Shown here: positions 1 through 8,899 of the stretch, piece by piece
Position numbering within the stretch: the stretch's first letter is position 1
Layout: each line of letters opens with the position of its first letter
NCBI RefSeq assembly: GCF_000023585.1
Contig: NC_012914.1
Span: 3,874,001-3,938,000, forward strand
Length of the DNA: 64,000 nucleotides
Reading direction: 5' to 3'
Origin: Paenibacillus sp. JDR-2
GTDB taxonomy: Bacteria; Bacillota; Bacilli; Paenibacillales; Paenibacillaceae
Position numbers and translations under genes: made by a program
The notes under the pieces: generated by a model
Database searches by the model: none
What the model was told of the DNA's origin: nothing
Seen by the model: only the letters and a program-made list of their open reading frames with translations

Positions 1-465
1 TTCTGCAAGGCGGAGTGTGGTTTCTACGGAAATATTAATACCTGTACGGCCTGGAACGTTGTAGAGCATGACAGGTAATTTGGTAGATTCAGCGATTGCT
101 TTGAAATGTTGATACAAACCTTCTTGATTCGGCTTGTTGTAGTACGGAGCAACCAGAAGCACTCCGTCTACACCGGCATCTTCCGCAACCTTTGTCAAAT
201 GAATCGAATGCGCTGTATTGTTGCTCCCGGTACCGGCAATAATTTTGCAACGACCGGCAGCATGCTTTACAGCATAACGGAACAATTCCGCTTTCTCTTC
301 TTCCGTCAAAGTCGGGGATTCACCCGTGGTGCCAGATACAACAAGCGTGTCGCTTTGCTGTTCTTCAATCAAATAATCGATCAAACGACCGGTCGTGTCC
401 CAGTCAATTTGACCATTTTCATCAAAAGGTGTGACCATTGCAGTAATTAATCTACCAAAATCCAT
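1..465 (-). CDS. dapA: 4-hydroxy-tetrahydrodipicolinate synthase, N-terminal part (cut by the window edge)
   Basis: DapA condenses aspartate semialdehyde with pyruvate, the first committed step towards diaminopimelate, lysine and spore dipicolinate. The 155 visible codons show the family signatures: GTTGES at residues 45-50, the pyruvate-binding loop, and YNVPGRTG at 135-142 with the catalytic Tyr135. The Schiff-base lysine would lie just beyond the window edge. The ATG at 465 is preceded by a good AGGAGG. It follows dapG by 54 bp, and that gap holds one copy of the CTTCGTAAGC motif (493-502) also found before pepR and flgE. It is the last visible gene of a dpaA-dpaB-dapG-dapA cluster. Identity is secure; the C-terminal half was not seen. 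Confidence 0.95.
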   Translation of the reverse strand, partial: MDFGRLITAMVTPFDENGQIDWDTTGRLIDYLIEEQQSDTLVVSGTTGESPTLTEEEKAELFRYAVKHAAGRCKIIAGTGSNNTAHSIHLTKVAEDAGVDGVLLVAPYYNKPNQEGLYQHFKAIAESTKLPVMLYNVPGRTGINISVETTLRLAE

Positions 466-519
466 TGTTATGACCTCCTGAAAAGTACTTCACTTCGTAA
501 GCGCATCAAATTCTCTCAA

Positions 520-1722
520 CTATATATGAAGTTCAAACTTCGCATGAAGCGCCCTGACGGCCTTCACCATATCCTCAGCCTTCACCAATACCCAAATCGT
601 TGTATTGGAGTCGGCGGATTGCATGATTGTAATACCTTCCTCGGTTAAGGCTTCCACGATGCGGGCCATAACGCCCGGCACGCCGTTCATGCCGCCGCCT
701 ATGACGGACACCTTTGCGCATCCGCGGATAGCGAGAGGATCGTATCCGCATTCCTGAAGAACCGATACTGCCCGGTCAGCATCCTGGTCGAATACGGTGT
801 AAACCGCTCCGCTTGGCGTCACATTGATAAAATCAACGCTGATATGATGCTTTGCCATCGTCTGGAAAACCTGAAGCTGCACGTCGCTTCTGCCTTCGAT
901 TGCTTTAACCGTAATCTGCGTAACTCCAGATACATGCGCAATCCCCGTTGCCTGACGGTCAGTTACCGGAGTAAATGCCGCATCGGAGACGAGAGTCCCT
1001 TCTTCCATGGAGAAGGTGGATCGTACCCTAACCGGTATTCTTGCTTGTTGCGCAATCTCTACGGCACGCGGATGAATGACTTTCGCTCCTTGGCGGGCCA
1101 TATTGCAGATCTCTGCATAGCTTACAACCTGGAGCGGCTTTGCATCTTCCACTATGCGGGGATCTGCCGTCAATATCCCGTTAACATCCGTATAAATGTC
1201 TACCATTTCCGCACGAAGCGCGGCACCAAGCGCTGTTGCCGAAGTGTCGCTTCCGCCCCGCCCAAGCGTTGTCATATCGCCGCTTTCGGTACTTCCTTGA
1301 AAACCCGTTACAATTACGACCTTCTCGTCCCGCAAATGCTGCAAAACCCTCTCGGGACGCAGCTCCTTAATCCGGGCATGGCCGTATTGATCATCCGTAA
1401 TAATTCCTGCTTGGCCGCCGTTTAATACGACGGATGGTATACCTTCAGAGCAAAGCAAGCTGCATAACGCCGCGGCCGAAATAATCTCTCCGCAGCCCAG
1501 CAGCATATCCCGCTCCCGCGCCGGCAGCTTGTCGCCGTTGTTGCGGATGAGCTGAAGCAGAGTGTCCGTAGCGTACGGATCCCCTGAACGCCCCATTGCC
1601 GAGACAACGACCACTACGCTGTAACCATTTGCGAGCTCTCTTGCAATATGTTGAAGACAATAGCTTCTAGCATGATCGGTCGAAAGTGAAGTGCCCCCGA
1701 ACTTTTGTACCAGGATGCGCAT
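520..1722 (-). CDS. dapG: Aspartate kinase I (diaminopimelate-sensitive type)
   Basis: Aspartokinase phosphorylates L-aspartate to feed the diaminopimelate/lysine/threonine pathway. The 400-aa product starts with the kinase signature KFGGTSL (residues 7-13), has a LGRGGSDTSA phosphate loop in the middle and ends with two ACT regulatory domains in roughly the last 140 residues. The length matches B. subtilis DapG (about 400 aa). The ATG at 1722 has GGAGG upstream. In B. subtilis dapG follows asd and precedes dapA; here dapA follows but asd is missing upstream and a hairpin-containing 231-bp gap separates it from dpaB. The DapG assignment over LysC/ThrD rests on this context. Confidence 0.93.
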   Translation of the reverse strand: MRILVQKFGGTSLSTDHARSYCLQHIARELANGYSVVVVVSAMGRSGDPYATDTLLQLIRNNGDKLPARERDMLLGCGEIISAAALCSLLCSEGIPSVVLNGGQAGIITDDQYGHARIKELRPERVLQHLRDEKVVIVTGFQGSTESGDMTTLGRGGSDTSATALGAALRAEMVDIYTDVNGILTADPRIVEDAKPLQVVSYAEICNMARQGAKVIHPRAVEIAQQARIPVRVRSTFSMEEGTLVSDAAFTPVTDRQATGIAHVSGVTQITVKAIEGRSDVQLQVFQTMAKHHISVDFINVTPSGAVYTVFDQDADRAVSVLQECGYDPLAIRGCAKVSVIGGGMNGVPGVMARIVEALTEEGITIMQSADSNTTIWVLVKAEDMVKAVRALHAKFELHI

Positions 1723-1749
1723 TGCTGTCTTTCCTCCGTAACCGATACA

Positions 1750-1791
1750 AAGATGTCTGAACGGATAAGCCTAACCGATGGCAGACATCTT
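1750..1791 (-). promoter_or_regulatory. Stem-loop in the dapG leader
   Basis: A perfect 10-bp inverted repeat (AAGATGTCTG at 1750-1759, CAGACATCTT at 1782-1791) encloses a second short stem (CGG..TA / TA..CCG) and a small loop. It lies about 15 nt before the dapG ribosome binding site. The run after the stem on the transcribed strand is only TGTATCGG, so it is a poor intrinsic terminator. It may be a leader hairpin affecting dapG translation or mRNA processing. No lysine-riboswitch core was recognised in the dpaB-dapG gap (1723-1953). Confidence 0.5.
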
Positions 1792-1953
1792 CCCGATCGT
1801 AGTTGTTTTTGTGGCACTAGTCGAACCATTTCAATTTGGACGAATGAAGGCAAAACAAGCGGCGTAATCGAATCCAAGGATGCCGGCTGAATCGCCAGCG
1901 TCCCGAATACGTCGCCGCCTGCTTGTAATAGATGATACACCTATAAGAGCATT

Positions 1954-2547
1954 TTAATAGTTAAACCGCTCAATCAGTAACGGCTGCAGTTGTTTCCCCT
2001 GCAAGGCTGCTTCGCATGCTTCCAGTGCCAGATCCATTCTCGCCACAAGCGAGTTTGGTTTTTGTGCCGGGTTATCCTGGCCAAACGGCACAAAATAAAT
2101 ATTTTTAGCTACTAACAGCTTTGCGATATTAGAAGCGTTCAGCCCGAGACCATCGTTTGTTGAGATCGCAAGCACGAGAGGCCTTAAATTGCGCATTTGG
2201 GCTTTCGCCGCCATGAGCACGGCACTATCGGTAATCGCGTTAGCGAGTCTGCTGGTTGTGCTGCCCGTACATGGCGCGATCAGAAGCACATCGAAAAGCT
2301 TCGCCGGACCAAGCGGTTCAGCCTGCACAATCGTCGAAATAATTTCGTTACCGGTTATCGCCTTCAGCTGCGTCTGCCATTCCTCAGACGATCCGAATCG
2401 CGTGTCTGTTGTCATAATGGTTTGCGATACGATTGGCACCACATTTGCGCCAGCATCCACAAACCGCTTAATTTCAGGCATAATTTCAGCCAACGTACAG
2501 TGCGAGCCAGACAGCGCATACCCGACTGTTTTCCCAGTCCAATCCAT
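1954..2547 (-). CDS. dpaB: Dipicolinate synthase subunit B
   Basis: Small flavoprotein-like subunit of dipicolinate synthase (SpoVFB), which with DpaA makes the dipicolinic acid stored in the spore core. The 197-aa product has the flavoprotein-family phosphate-binding look near the N-terminus (GYALSGSHCT) and a mid-protein APCTGSTTSRLA segment. The chosen ATG at 2547 overlaps the dpaA stop (TAATG), is preceded by a GGGGG-rich binding site and gives a length close to B. subtilis SpoVFB (200 aa); an in-frame start at 2598 would run into dpaA and is less likely. Translational coupling to dpaA fits a stoichiometric two-subunit enzyme made in the mother cell. Confidence 0.93.
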   Translation of the reverse strand: MDWTGKTVGYALSGSHCTLAEIMPEIKRFVDAGANVVPIVSQTIMTTDTRFGSSEEWQTQLKAITGNEIISTIVQAEPLGPAKLFDVLLIAPCTGSTTSRLANAITDSAVLMAAKAQMRNLRPLVLAISTNDGLGLNASNIAKLLVAKNIYFVPFGQDNPAQKPNSLVARMDLALEACEAALQGKQLQPLLIERFNY

Positions 2548-3443
2548 TACCCATTCCCCCGCTTTATCGAATCGTCCGTAATCAACTGAGTCAAGCAATC
2601 CGCTATGATTCGTCCAGCTGTTTTAGGTGCGACGATACCGGGGAGTCCGGGCGCGAGTATCGCTTTAATGCCTCTCTTCTCGGCGAAGCGGAAATCAGTT
2701 CCGCCAGGCTTAGTAGCAAGGTCAATAATAACGGTTCGCGAAGGCAAATTTGCTATAATTTGCGCTGTGACTATCATAGTCGGAATTGTATTAAAAAGCA
2801 AGTCAATATTACCCGTATTTTGGAGGAGTTGACTTGTGTAAAACGGCGTAAAACCCATCTCGGCGGCTCTTGCAAAATGCTCGCTCCGCCTTACGCCAAT
2901 CAGTACTTTTGCGCCTAAGCTCTGCAACGTCCGGGCCATGGTAAACCCGGTTCTGCCAAATCCCAATACCATGCTTGTTGATCCATGTATCGTAATATCC
3001 GTATTCTGAATGGCCATCATGATGGCCCCTTCCGCCGTCGGAATGGAGTTGTAGATCGCAACATCATCCCGGTCAAACAGCTCGACAAGACCAATCTGAT
3101 GCTTCTCGCAAAGCTCCCTTAAATAGGGCTTTGCCATCCCGGCATACACCTTGCAATGCTTAGGCAGCCTAGCGATATGTCGATCCTCCAACTGCATCTG
3201 GCGGTCACTGAATACAGCATGAATAAAGCCGTTATCGTCCGTGCCTACTGCAGGCAGCAGCAGTGCATCAACATCATCAAACAAGCTCTCGTCAAATTCG
3301 GCTTGCACTGCGCCGTCCAAGGAAGAATGCAGTCCGTCAAAGCCGGACACCGTTACCGTTGCATCCAACTCGGTAAACTTGCGAATAACTTCAAGCTGTC
3401 TCGCATCGCCTCCTAGCAGCAGTATTTGAACGCCTGTTAGCAT
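2547..3443 (-). CDS. dpaA: Dipicolinate synthase subunit A
   Basis: SpoVFA, the NAD(P)-binding subunit of dipicolinate synthase, acts in the mother cell late in sporulation on dihydrodipicolinate made by DapB. The 298-aa protein has an N-terminal domain (ILLLGGDAR near residues 7-15) followed by a Rossmann fold with LGFGRTG in the middle. The ATG at 3443 has AAAGGAGTGA upstream. It forms an overlapping pair with dpaB, and a candidate sigma-K promoter lies about 40 bp upstream. The terminator of dut isolates it from the preceding genes, so it probably starts its own transcript. Confidence 0.94.
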   Translation of the reverse strand: MLTGVQILLLGGDARQLEVIRKFTELDATVTVSGFDGLHSSLDGAVQAEFDESLFDDVDALLLPAVGTDDNGFIHAVFSDRQMQLEDRHIARLPKHCKVYAGMAKPYLRELCEKHQIGLVELFDRDDVAIYNSIPTAEGAIMMAIQNTDITIHGSTSMVLGFGRTGFTMARTLQSLGAKVLIGVRRSEHFARAAEMGFTPFYTSQLLQNTGNIDLLFNTIPTMIVTAQIIANLPSRTVIIDLATKPGGTDFRFAEKRGIKAILAPGLPGIVAPKTAGRIIADCLTQLITDDSIKRGNG

Positions 3444-3479
3444 GTAGGCTTCACTCCTTTCTGCGCACTAGTTATAGAC

Positions 3480-3507
3480 CATCTTATGCCCTGCGCCCAG
3501 AATGGTG
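3480..3507 (-). promoter_or_regulatory. Candidate sigma-K promoter of dpaA-dpaB
   Basis: On the transcribed strand CACC (3507-3504) is followed after 15 nt by CATAAGATG (3488-3480). This resembles the sigma-K pattern AC-N16/17-CATANNNTA, with TG in place of the final TA. It lies between the dut terminator and dpaA. In B. subtilis the spoVF operon is transcribed by sigma-K, which is why this site was looked for; the match alone is weak. Confidence 0.4.
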
Positions 3508-3528
3508 AAAGCCAATATTAAGGAACGC

Positions 3529-3571
3529 AAAAAAGCACCAAAACCAAGGTTAACCTGGTTTTGGTGCTTTT
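3529..3571 (-). terminator. Intrinsic terminator after dut
   Basis: A 15-bp perfect stem AAAAGCACCAAAACC / GGTTTTGGTGCTTTT encloses an 11-nt loop and is followed on the minus strand by a run of six T. The complementary strand also ends in TTTT, so it may work in both directions. It closes the ylxY-pepR-dut transcript before the sporulation operon. Confidence 0.93.
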
Positions 3572-3676
3572 CCTGTATGCATATCGCTTCCAGAGTAATT
3601 AAATTTGATTTTGGAGTCTAGGTGTGGGGTAAGTTGTATCTCGCGTAGGAGTGCCTTTGCTTACGTTATCATATTT

Positions 3677-4120
3677 TTACACGCCGGTATGCCCGAAGCC
3701 GCCTGCTCCGCGGATAGTGTCCGGAAGCTCATCCGCTTCGGCGATCGCAATCTCCGGCAGCTGCTGGATGACCATTTGAGCAATGCGTTCGCCGCGGTTA
3801 ATCGTGAATGGCTCTTGGCCCAGGTTAATGAGCAGAACCTTAACTTCGCCGCGGTAATCCGCATCAATGGTACCTGGCGAGTTCAAGCAGGTAATACCGT
3901 GCTTGAATGCCAGCCCGCTTCTAGGACGAATTTGCGCTTCCACTTGCTGCGGCATCGCCATCGCAAGACCTGTCGGAATCAGCTTGCGCTCCCCTGGCGC
4001 AAGCACGACAGGCTCGGTTACCGCAGCCTGAAGGTCAAAGCCAGCAGCCCACTCCGACATTTTGCCGGGCAATGCGATATCTTCATTGCCCGGCTGACGT
4101 TTAAATAGAATTTGAAACAA
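3677..4120 (-). CDS. dut: Deoxyuridine 5'-triphosphate nucleotidohydrolase
   Basis: dUTPase hydrolyses dUTP to dUMP and pyrophosphate, keeping uracil out of DNA. All five motifs of the trimeric family are visible: AAGFDLQAA (25-33), PRSGLA (66-71), [10 protein letters not shown] (83-92), GERIAQMVI, and a C-terminal [11 protein letters not shown] (137-147) where the usual Ser/Thr after GGFG is His. I chose the TTG at 4120 because GGGAGGG sits 6 nt before it and it gives the family's usual length (147 aa); the reading frame is open further upstream. The start overlaps the end of pepR by 20 nt, suggesting coupling. In B. subtilis this slot holds ymxH rather than dut. Confidence 0.9.
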   Translation of the reverse strand: MFQILFKRQPGNEDIALPGKMSEWAAGFDLQAAVTEPVVLAPGERKLIPTGLAMAMPQQVEAQIRPRSGLAFKHGITCLNSPGTIDADYRGEVKVLLINLGQEPFTINRGERIAQMVIQQLPEIAIAEADELPDTIRGAGGFGHTGV

Positions 4121-5366
4121 AACGATCCCTCCCGATCTGAGCAGCAGCTTTATCGTTTGTTCCAACCATGGCAACGGCAAACGGTACGGACAGCATCCGC
4201 TCCGTTACTTCCCGCACATCCTTCATCGTGACATTGTCGATGCGTTGCAGCATTTCGTCTAGCGTAAAGTGTCTTCCGATCATCAACTCGTTTTTGCCAA
4301 GGCGGTTCATCCTGCTGCTTGTGCTTTCAAGGCTCAGGATCAAGCTGCCCTTCAGCTGCTCTTTCCCGCGATGCAGCTCCTCGTCGCTAAGACCTTTCAC
4401 CGAAAGCTCTTCCATCTGCTCGAGCGTCAGATCAAGCACTTCTTTCGTCTGCTTCGGCGCTGTTCCTGCATAAACCGTGAACAACCCGCTGTCTGCATAA
4501 GACGTGTGATACGAATAGACCGAATAGGCTAGGCCCCGCTTCTCGCGGATTTCCTGGAACAGCCTTGAGCTCATGCCCCCGCCAAGCGCATTATTCAACA
4601 GAATCATGGCATACAGCTGCGGGTCTGAATTGGAACAACCAGGGAATGTAAGGCAAAGATGGTTCTGCTCGGTCTTTTTCTTGAAGTAAACATAATCGCC
4701 GTGGAAAGTTGGTGCCGTGACAATACCGCTCTTTCCTTTGTTCTTGAAGCGGCCGAAGTATTGCTCGAGGAGTGCCAAAAGCTTGGTTTCCTCCACGTTA
4801 CCGGCTACGCTGATAACCGTATTTTCAATCGTATATGTATCATTCATATATCCTCGCAGCGATTCGGAATTCATGGCTGCAAGGCGTTCTTCCAGTCCAA
4901 GAATCGAGTACGCAAGCGGATGATCGCCGTAGGCTGCACGGGAAGCCTCATCATGAACCTTGTCATCCGGCGTATCTTCGTACATCGAGATTTCTTCCAG
5001 AATTACGTTTTTCTCTTTCGCCAGTTCTTCCGCATCTAGCTTTGATTCGAAGAACATATCCGAAAGCGCATCTACCGCAATCGGCAGGTGCTCATCCAAT
5101 ACCTTTGCAAAGTAGCAGGTGTATTCCTTGGATGTAAAAGCATTTACGTTGCCGCCAATCCCGTCAAACAGATCGGCAATGTCTTTTGCTGTACGGCCGT
5201 TAGTGCCTTTGAACAGCATATGCTCGACAAAATGGGAAATCCCGTTGTTCTCGGGGGTTTCGTTCCGGGATCCAGTCTTTACCCAAATTCCGAAGGAGAC
5301 CGACCGGAATGTCGGCAAGTATTCCACAACGACGCGGAGGCCATTGCTGAGCGTATATTTATTCAC
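4101..5366 (-). CDS. pepR: M16-family zinc metalloprotease (PepR/MlpA)
   Basis: Processing-peptidase-like protease of family M16. The inverted zinc motif HxxEH is at residues 45-49 (HFVEH) and the additional Glu is in a [11 protein letters not shown] segment about 75 residues later. The second half carries the inactive-domain signature [11 protein letters not shown]. The protein is 421 aa from the GTG at 5366, which has AGGAGG 7 nt upstream and gives the conserved N-terminus [10 protein letters not shown]. The gene follows ylxY as in B. subtilis. Its ribosome binding site is directly abutted by two tandem copies of a 67-bp palindromic repeat. The natural substrate is not known. Confidence 0.92.
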   Translation of the reverse strand: MNKYTLSNGLRVVVEYLPTFRSVSFGIWVKTGSRNETPENNGISHFVEHMLFKGTNGRTAKDIADLFDGIGGNVNAFTSKEYTCYFAKVLDEHLPIAVDALSDMFFESKLDAEELAKEKNVILEEISMYEDTPDDKVHDEASRAAYGDHPLAYSILGLEERLAAMNSESLRGYMNDTYTIENTVISVAGNVEETKLLALLEQYFGRFKNKGKSGIVTAPTFHGDYVYFKKKTEQNHLCLTFPGCSNSDPQLYAMILLNNALGGGMSSRLFQEIREKRGLAYSVYSYHTSYADSGLFTVYAGTAPKQTKEVLDLTLEQMEELSVKGLSDEELHRGKEQLKGSLILSLESTSSRMNRLGKNELMIGRHFTLDEMLQRIDNVTMKDVREVTERMLSVPFAVAMVGTNDKAAAQIGRDRFVSNSI

Positions 5367-5381
5367 TTGGTATCCTCCTAA

Positions 5382-5515
5382 AATGAATTGCCACACAAAG
5401 GTTGGTTAACAACCGTTTGTGGTGATTCATGCTTCGTAAGCTTAAGCCAATGAATTGCCACACAAAGGTTGGTTAACAACCGTTTGTGGTGATTCATGCT
5501 TCGTAAGCATGAGCC
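5382..5515 (-). repeat. Two tandem copies of a 67-bp palindromic unit in front of the pepR ribosome binding site
   Basis: Copies at 5382-5448 and 5449-5515 are identical except for two bases near their ends. In the sense orientation each contains a GCTTACGAAGC mini-hairpin followed by a long imperfect hairpin: ATGAAT...ATTCAT closes a CCACAAA / TTTGTGTGG stem and a GGTTG / CAACC tip. The last copy is followed by TTTTAGGAGG, so the repeat touches the Shine-Dalgarno. Related units lie at 8900-8955 and 52531-52687. The rest of the ylxY-pepR gap shows no clear promoter. Confidence 0.92.
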
Positions 5516-5552
5516 GAACATGAATGATTTCACTATAACAAATTTAGGGAAT

Positions 5553-6551
5553 CTACTCAACCGCAGAAGGCAAACGCTCTGGTGACAGCGTTTCGCTGAC
5601 CGTACCCAGCGCATATCCCTGACGCTTCGCTTCACGTATCATGCCAGTAAGAGCATCTCTGGACGAGGCGGTTGGATGCATGAGAATCAGGGCACCTGGC
5701 TCCAGCTTGGAGGAAATTTTCTGAATGATCCAATCTGGGGACGGCTTGCGCCAATCCACCGTATCAATCGTCCACATAACCGTCATTAAACCTTGTTCGC
5801 TGGCAACCTGAACGGTTGTCTGATTGTACGAGCCGGAAGGCGGAGCGAACCATTTGTTCTGCGCGCCAAGCGTTCCCTTTATCAAATCCTCGGTACGGGA
5901 AATTTGCGTATACTGGGAATCTCTATTTAGGGTTTTCATATCTGGGTGCGAATACGCATGATTCGAAATTTCATGTCCCCGTTCCTGAATCTGTTTCGCA
6001 ACATCAGGATATTTCTTTAGCCAGGAGCCGTCCAGAAAAAAGGTTGCCTTCACGTTTTCTTTGTCGAAGGTATCCAATATAGCCGGGAGATACTCATTGC
6101 CCCAAGCGACATTAACCATAATCGCGATCATCTTCTTGTTCGGATTGCCCTTGTAAATCGGCCATGGCCCCAAATCCTTTAAGGAGATTTTCGGAGGGAT
6201 TTCCTTGTATGCATACTGAATCGGGGAAATATTACCGCTTGCAAGCGTTTGTTGATAGGTCTTCTCGACATCCACTTCGAGACCGTTATAGCCGGGAATC
6301 GCTTTCCACACCCGGTCAATCCGAGCATCAATGGGTTCAACATAGCGCTGCTGGGACTCTGCTTCTATTGTTTCCCGCAACTTCGCCTTTTCCTCATCGG
6401 AAATGGCGGATTCTGCCCCTGTGACAACTGCATCCTGCTCTTTCACTGCTTGAATATAATCCCTGACACCTCCGACATTCAGCCGGATAAAAACAAATAA
6501 TACGATAAAGGAAGCACAAATCCCGATGATTTTATTCCGCATACGCATCAT
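5553..6551 (-). CDS. ylxY: YlxY-type polysaccharide deacetylase-like protein
   Basis: Membrane-anchored member of the NodB-homology family. An N-terminal hydrophobic segment (residues about 7-23) is followed by a linker and a NodB-like domain from about residue 140. The metal-binding His pair is present (H198 and H202 in NHAYSHP). The first NodB motif, normally TFDDG, reads MVNVAWGNE (145-153), so the usual catalytic and metal-binding Asp pair is absent. Deacetylase activity is therefore uncertain. The 332-aa ORF starts at the first of two ATG codons behind GTAGGAG. It has its own sigma-A-like promoter and precedes pepR as in B. subtilis. Confidence 0.88.
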   Translation of the reverse strand: MMRMRNKIIGICASFIVLFVFIRLNVGGVRDYIQAVKEQDAVVTGAESAISDEEKAKLRETIEAESQQRYVEPIDARIDRVWKAIPGYNGLEVDVEKTYQQTLASGNISPIQYAYKEIPPKISLKDLGPWPIYKGNPNKKMIAIMVNVAWGNEYLPAILDTFDKENVKATFFLDGSWLKKYPDVAKQIQERGHEISNHAYSHPDMKTLNRDSQYTQISRTEDLIKGTLGAQNKWFAPPSGSYNQTTVQVASEQGLMTVMWTIDTVDWRKPSPDWIIQKISSKLEPGALILMHPTASSRDALTGMIREAKRQGYALGTVSETLSPERLPSAVE

Positions 6552-6666
6552 TCCAGCTCCTACTTATCGATATAGGCCATAGTTATGGCAGATGCAGGCA
6601 TAGCTTATCCATACGCCTGCGCTTGTCTAATAGGTATGTGGAGCTGGACGAGATTATGTCATAGAG

Positions 6667-6695
6667 ATTATAGGTGAACAAAAGAAGACTGTCAC
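6667..6695 (-). promoter_or_regulatory. Sigma-A-type promoter of ylxY-pepR-dut
   Basis: GTGACA (6695-6690, five of six to TTGACA) is separated by exactly 17 bp from a perfect TATAAT (6672-6667). It lies just downstream of the pnp terminator and about 115 bp before the ylxY start, the right place for an independent transcript. Confidence 0.8.
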
Positions 6696-6721
6696 GGATC
6701 TGCCTATTTTGCGCATTTGGC

Positions 6722-6755
6722 AAAACAAAAAGAGACAGATCAAATCTGGCTCTTT
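6722..6755 (-). terminator. Intrinsic terminator after pnp
   Basis: On the minus strand AAAGAG-C-CAGAT (6755-6744) pairs with ATCTG-T-CTCTTT (6740-6729), an 11-bp stem with one mismatch and a 3-nt loop, followed by TTGTTTTG. It sits about 30 bp after the pnp stop. Confidence 0.85.
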
Positions 6756-6784
6756 GCTGCCTTGCTTATAGAAGCGCAGTAGAA

Positions 6785-8881
6785 TTACTGCGCTGGAACT
6801 TGTGGAGTCAGAACAGCTTTACGGGACAGGTTAATGCGACCCTGCTGATCGATTTCCGTAACTTTTACCGTAATCTGATCGCCAATCGCAACGACATCTT
6901 CTACCTTCGCTACGCGTTCGGTAGACAGCTGCGAAATGTGAACGAGACCGTCTTTGTTCGGGAGAATTTCGACAAACGCGCCGAATTTCTCGATCCGTTT
7001 TACAGTTCCGAGGTAAACCTCGCCAATAACGACTTCTTTTACGATACCCTCGATGATGGCTTTCGCTTTTTGGTTCATCTCTTCGTTCGAAGAAGCGATA
7101 AAGACCATACCATCCTGCTCGATATCGATTTTCACGCCGGTTTCTTCAATAATTTTATTGATGATTTTACCGCCGGAGCCGATAACGTCACGGATCTTAT
7201 CGGGATTGATACGAAGGGTAAGGATCTTGGGAGCGTATTGCGACAGGCTCGAACGCGACTGGGACATAACGGCAGTCATTTTACCGAGAATGTGCATACG
7301 GCCAATACGGGCTTGTTCCAGTGCCTGCGACAAGATCGCACGGTCGATTCCGTTAATTTTGATATCCATTTGAATAGCTGTAACACCTTGGGCTGTACCT
7401 GCAACTTTAAAGTCCATGTCGCCAAGATGATCTTCCATCCCTTGAATATCGGACAGGATCGAGAAATGGTCTCCGTCTTTGATCAGACCCATTGCGATAC
7501 CGGCTACTGGGGCTTTAATCGGTACGCCTGCATCCATCATAGCCAGCGTGCTCGCGCAAATACTTGCCTGTGAAGTGGAACCGTTGGATTCGAGAACTTC
7601 GGAAACTAGACGGATAGTGTAAGGGAATTCCGTTTCGGATGGAATAACCTTCGAGAGTGCGCGTTCGCCAAGTGCGCCATGACCAATCTCGCGGCGGCCA
7701 GGAGGACGCAGAGGACGGGCTTCGCCCACGCTGAAAGGCGGGAAGTTGTAATGATGCATAAAGCGTTTCGTCTCTTCAGGGCTAATGCCGTCCAAGATTT
7801 GAACATCGCCAAGCGCACCAAGCGTACAGATGCTGAGCGCCTGTGTTTGTCCACGTGTGAACAAGCCGGAGCCGTGCGTACGCGGCAGCAAGGCAACATC
7901 ACACTCAATTGGACGGATCTCTTCTAGAGCGCGGCCGTCAGGACGTACTTTATCATGAGTGATCAATCGGCGTACTTCTTCTTTGACGATGTCATACAGT
8001 ACTTCCTTCACATCGGCAAGAAGTTCTGGAGTTTCGGCATACACTTCTTCAAAATGAGCAACGGTGTCACCGTTAACAGCGTCGATCGCATCTTGACGTG
8101 CATGCTTCTCCGGAATACGGATCGCTTCAACCAGCTTGTCCGAAGCAAAGGCACGAACGGCGGCATTCACTTCAGCGTTAACCGCGTGAAGTTTTACTTC
8201 CATTTTTGGTTTGCCCGCAGCGGCTTGCAGCTCTTCGATCATAGCGACGATTTTCTTGATCTCGTCATGCCCGAACATGATCGCTTCCAGCATCACATCT
8301 TCCGCAACTTCATTTCCTTCTGCCTCTACCATCATGATTGCGTCTTTTGTGCCGGCAACCGTTACGAAGATTTCAGTCTCCGCTTCTTGTTCCACAGTCG
8401 GGTTAATAATGAATTGACCATTGACTCGGCCTACGTTTACGCCGCCGATAGGACCGTTAAATGGTACGTCGGAAATGCTCAGTGCTGCGGAAGTACCGAT
8501 CATCGCCGCAATTTCCGGCGTGCAGTTCTGGTCTACGCTCATTACGATATTAGCTACTTGTACATCGTTACGGAAGCCTTCCGGGAACAGTGGGCGAATC
8601 GGACGGTCTGTCAAACGGCTCGACAAAATCGCCTTCTCGCTTGGGCGTCCTTCGCGTTTAATAAATCCGCCTGGAATTTTACCTACAGCGTACAGACGCT
8701 CTTCATAGTTAACCGTTAGCGGGAAGAAGTCTAAATCTTTGGGCTCAGCCGAAGCGGTAACGGTACAGAGAACTACTGTATCCCCGTAGCGAACCGTTAC
8801 TGCCGCATTAGCCTGTTTTGCCAAACGGCCTGTTTCCAGCACAAGCGTTCTGCCGCCTAATAACATCTCTACTCGTTGCAA
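6785..8881 (-). CDS. pnp: Polyribonucleotide nucleotidyltransferase (PNPase)
   Basis: Phosphorolytic 3'-to-5' exoribonuclease. The 698-aa protein has two RNase PH domains separated by a helical linker, then a KH domain ([15 protein letters not shown]) and a C-terminal S1 domain ([15 protein letters not shown]). The start is a TTG at 8881 with AGGAGG 8 nt upstream, giving the N-terminus [13 protein letters not shown]; an ATG five codons later is possible. It lies downstream of rpsO, with a terminator-like hairpin between them, and is followed by its own terminator. A short hairpin belonging to the RBS-adjacent repeat family stands directly before its Shine-Dalgarno, which may matter because pnp mRNAs in other bacteria are controlled through 5' hairpins. 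Confidence 0.97.
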   Translation of the reverse strand: MQRVEMLLGGRTLVLETGRLAKQANAAVTVRYGDTVVLCTVTASAEPKDLDFFPLTVNYEERLYAVGKIPGGFIKREGRPSEKAILSSRLTDRPIRPLFPEGFRNDVQVANIVMSVDQNCTPEIAAMIGTSAALSISDVPFNGPIGGVNVGRVNGQFIINPTVEQEAETEIFVTVAGTKDAIMMVEAEGNEVAEDVMLEAIMFGHDEIKKIVAMIEELQAAAGKPKMEVKLHAVNAEVNAAVRAFASDKLVEAIRIPEKHARQDAIDAVNGDTVAHFEEVYAETPELLADVKEVLYDIVKEEVRRLITHDKVRPDGRALEEIRPIECDVALLPRTHGSGLFTRGQTQALSICTLGALGDVQILDGISPEETKRFMHHYNFPPFSVGEARPLRPPGRREIGHGALGERALSKVIPSETEFPYTIRLVSEVLESNGSTSQASICASTLAMMDAGVPIKAPVAGIAMGLIKDGDHFSILSDIQGMEDHLGDMDFKVAGTAQGVTAIQMDIKINGIDRAILSQALEQARIGRMHILGKMTAVMSQSRSSLSQYAPKILTLRINPDKIRDVIGSGGKIINKIIEETGVKIDIEQDGMVFIASSNEEMNQKAKAIIEGIVKEVVIGEVYLGTVKRIEKFGAFVEILPNKDGLVHISQLSTERVAKVEDVVAIGDQITVKVTEIDQQGRINLSRKAVLTPQVPAQ

Positions 8882-8899
8882 ACGTATTCCCTCCTAAAA

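Noticed and set aside
1614..1940. GTG-initiated 108-codon frame between dpaB and dapG, considered as a remnant of asd or a small gene
   Set aside because: It overlaps dapG by about 110 nt, crosses the leader hairpin, has no good binding site and no similarity to Asd.
1723..1953. Lysine riboswitch upstream of dapG
   Set aside because: The gap lacks the conserved lysine-riboswitch core segments and a terminator; only one simple hairpin is present.
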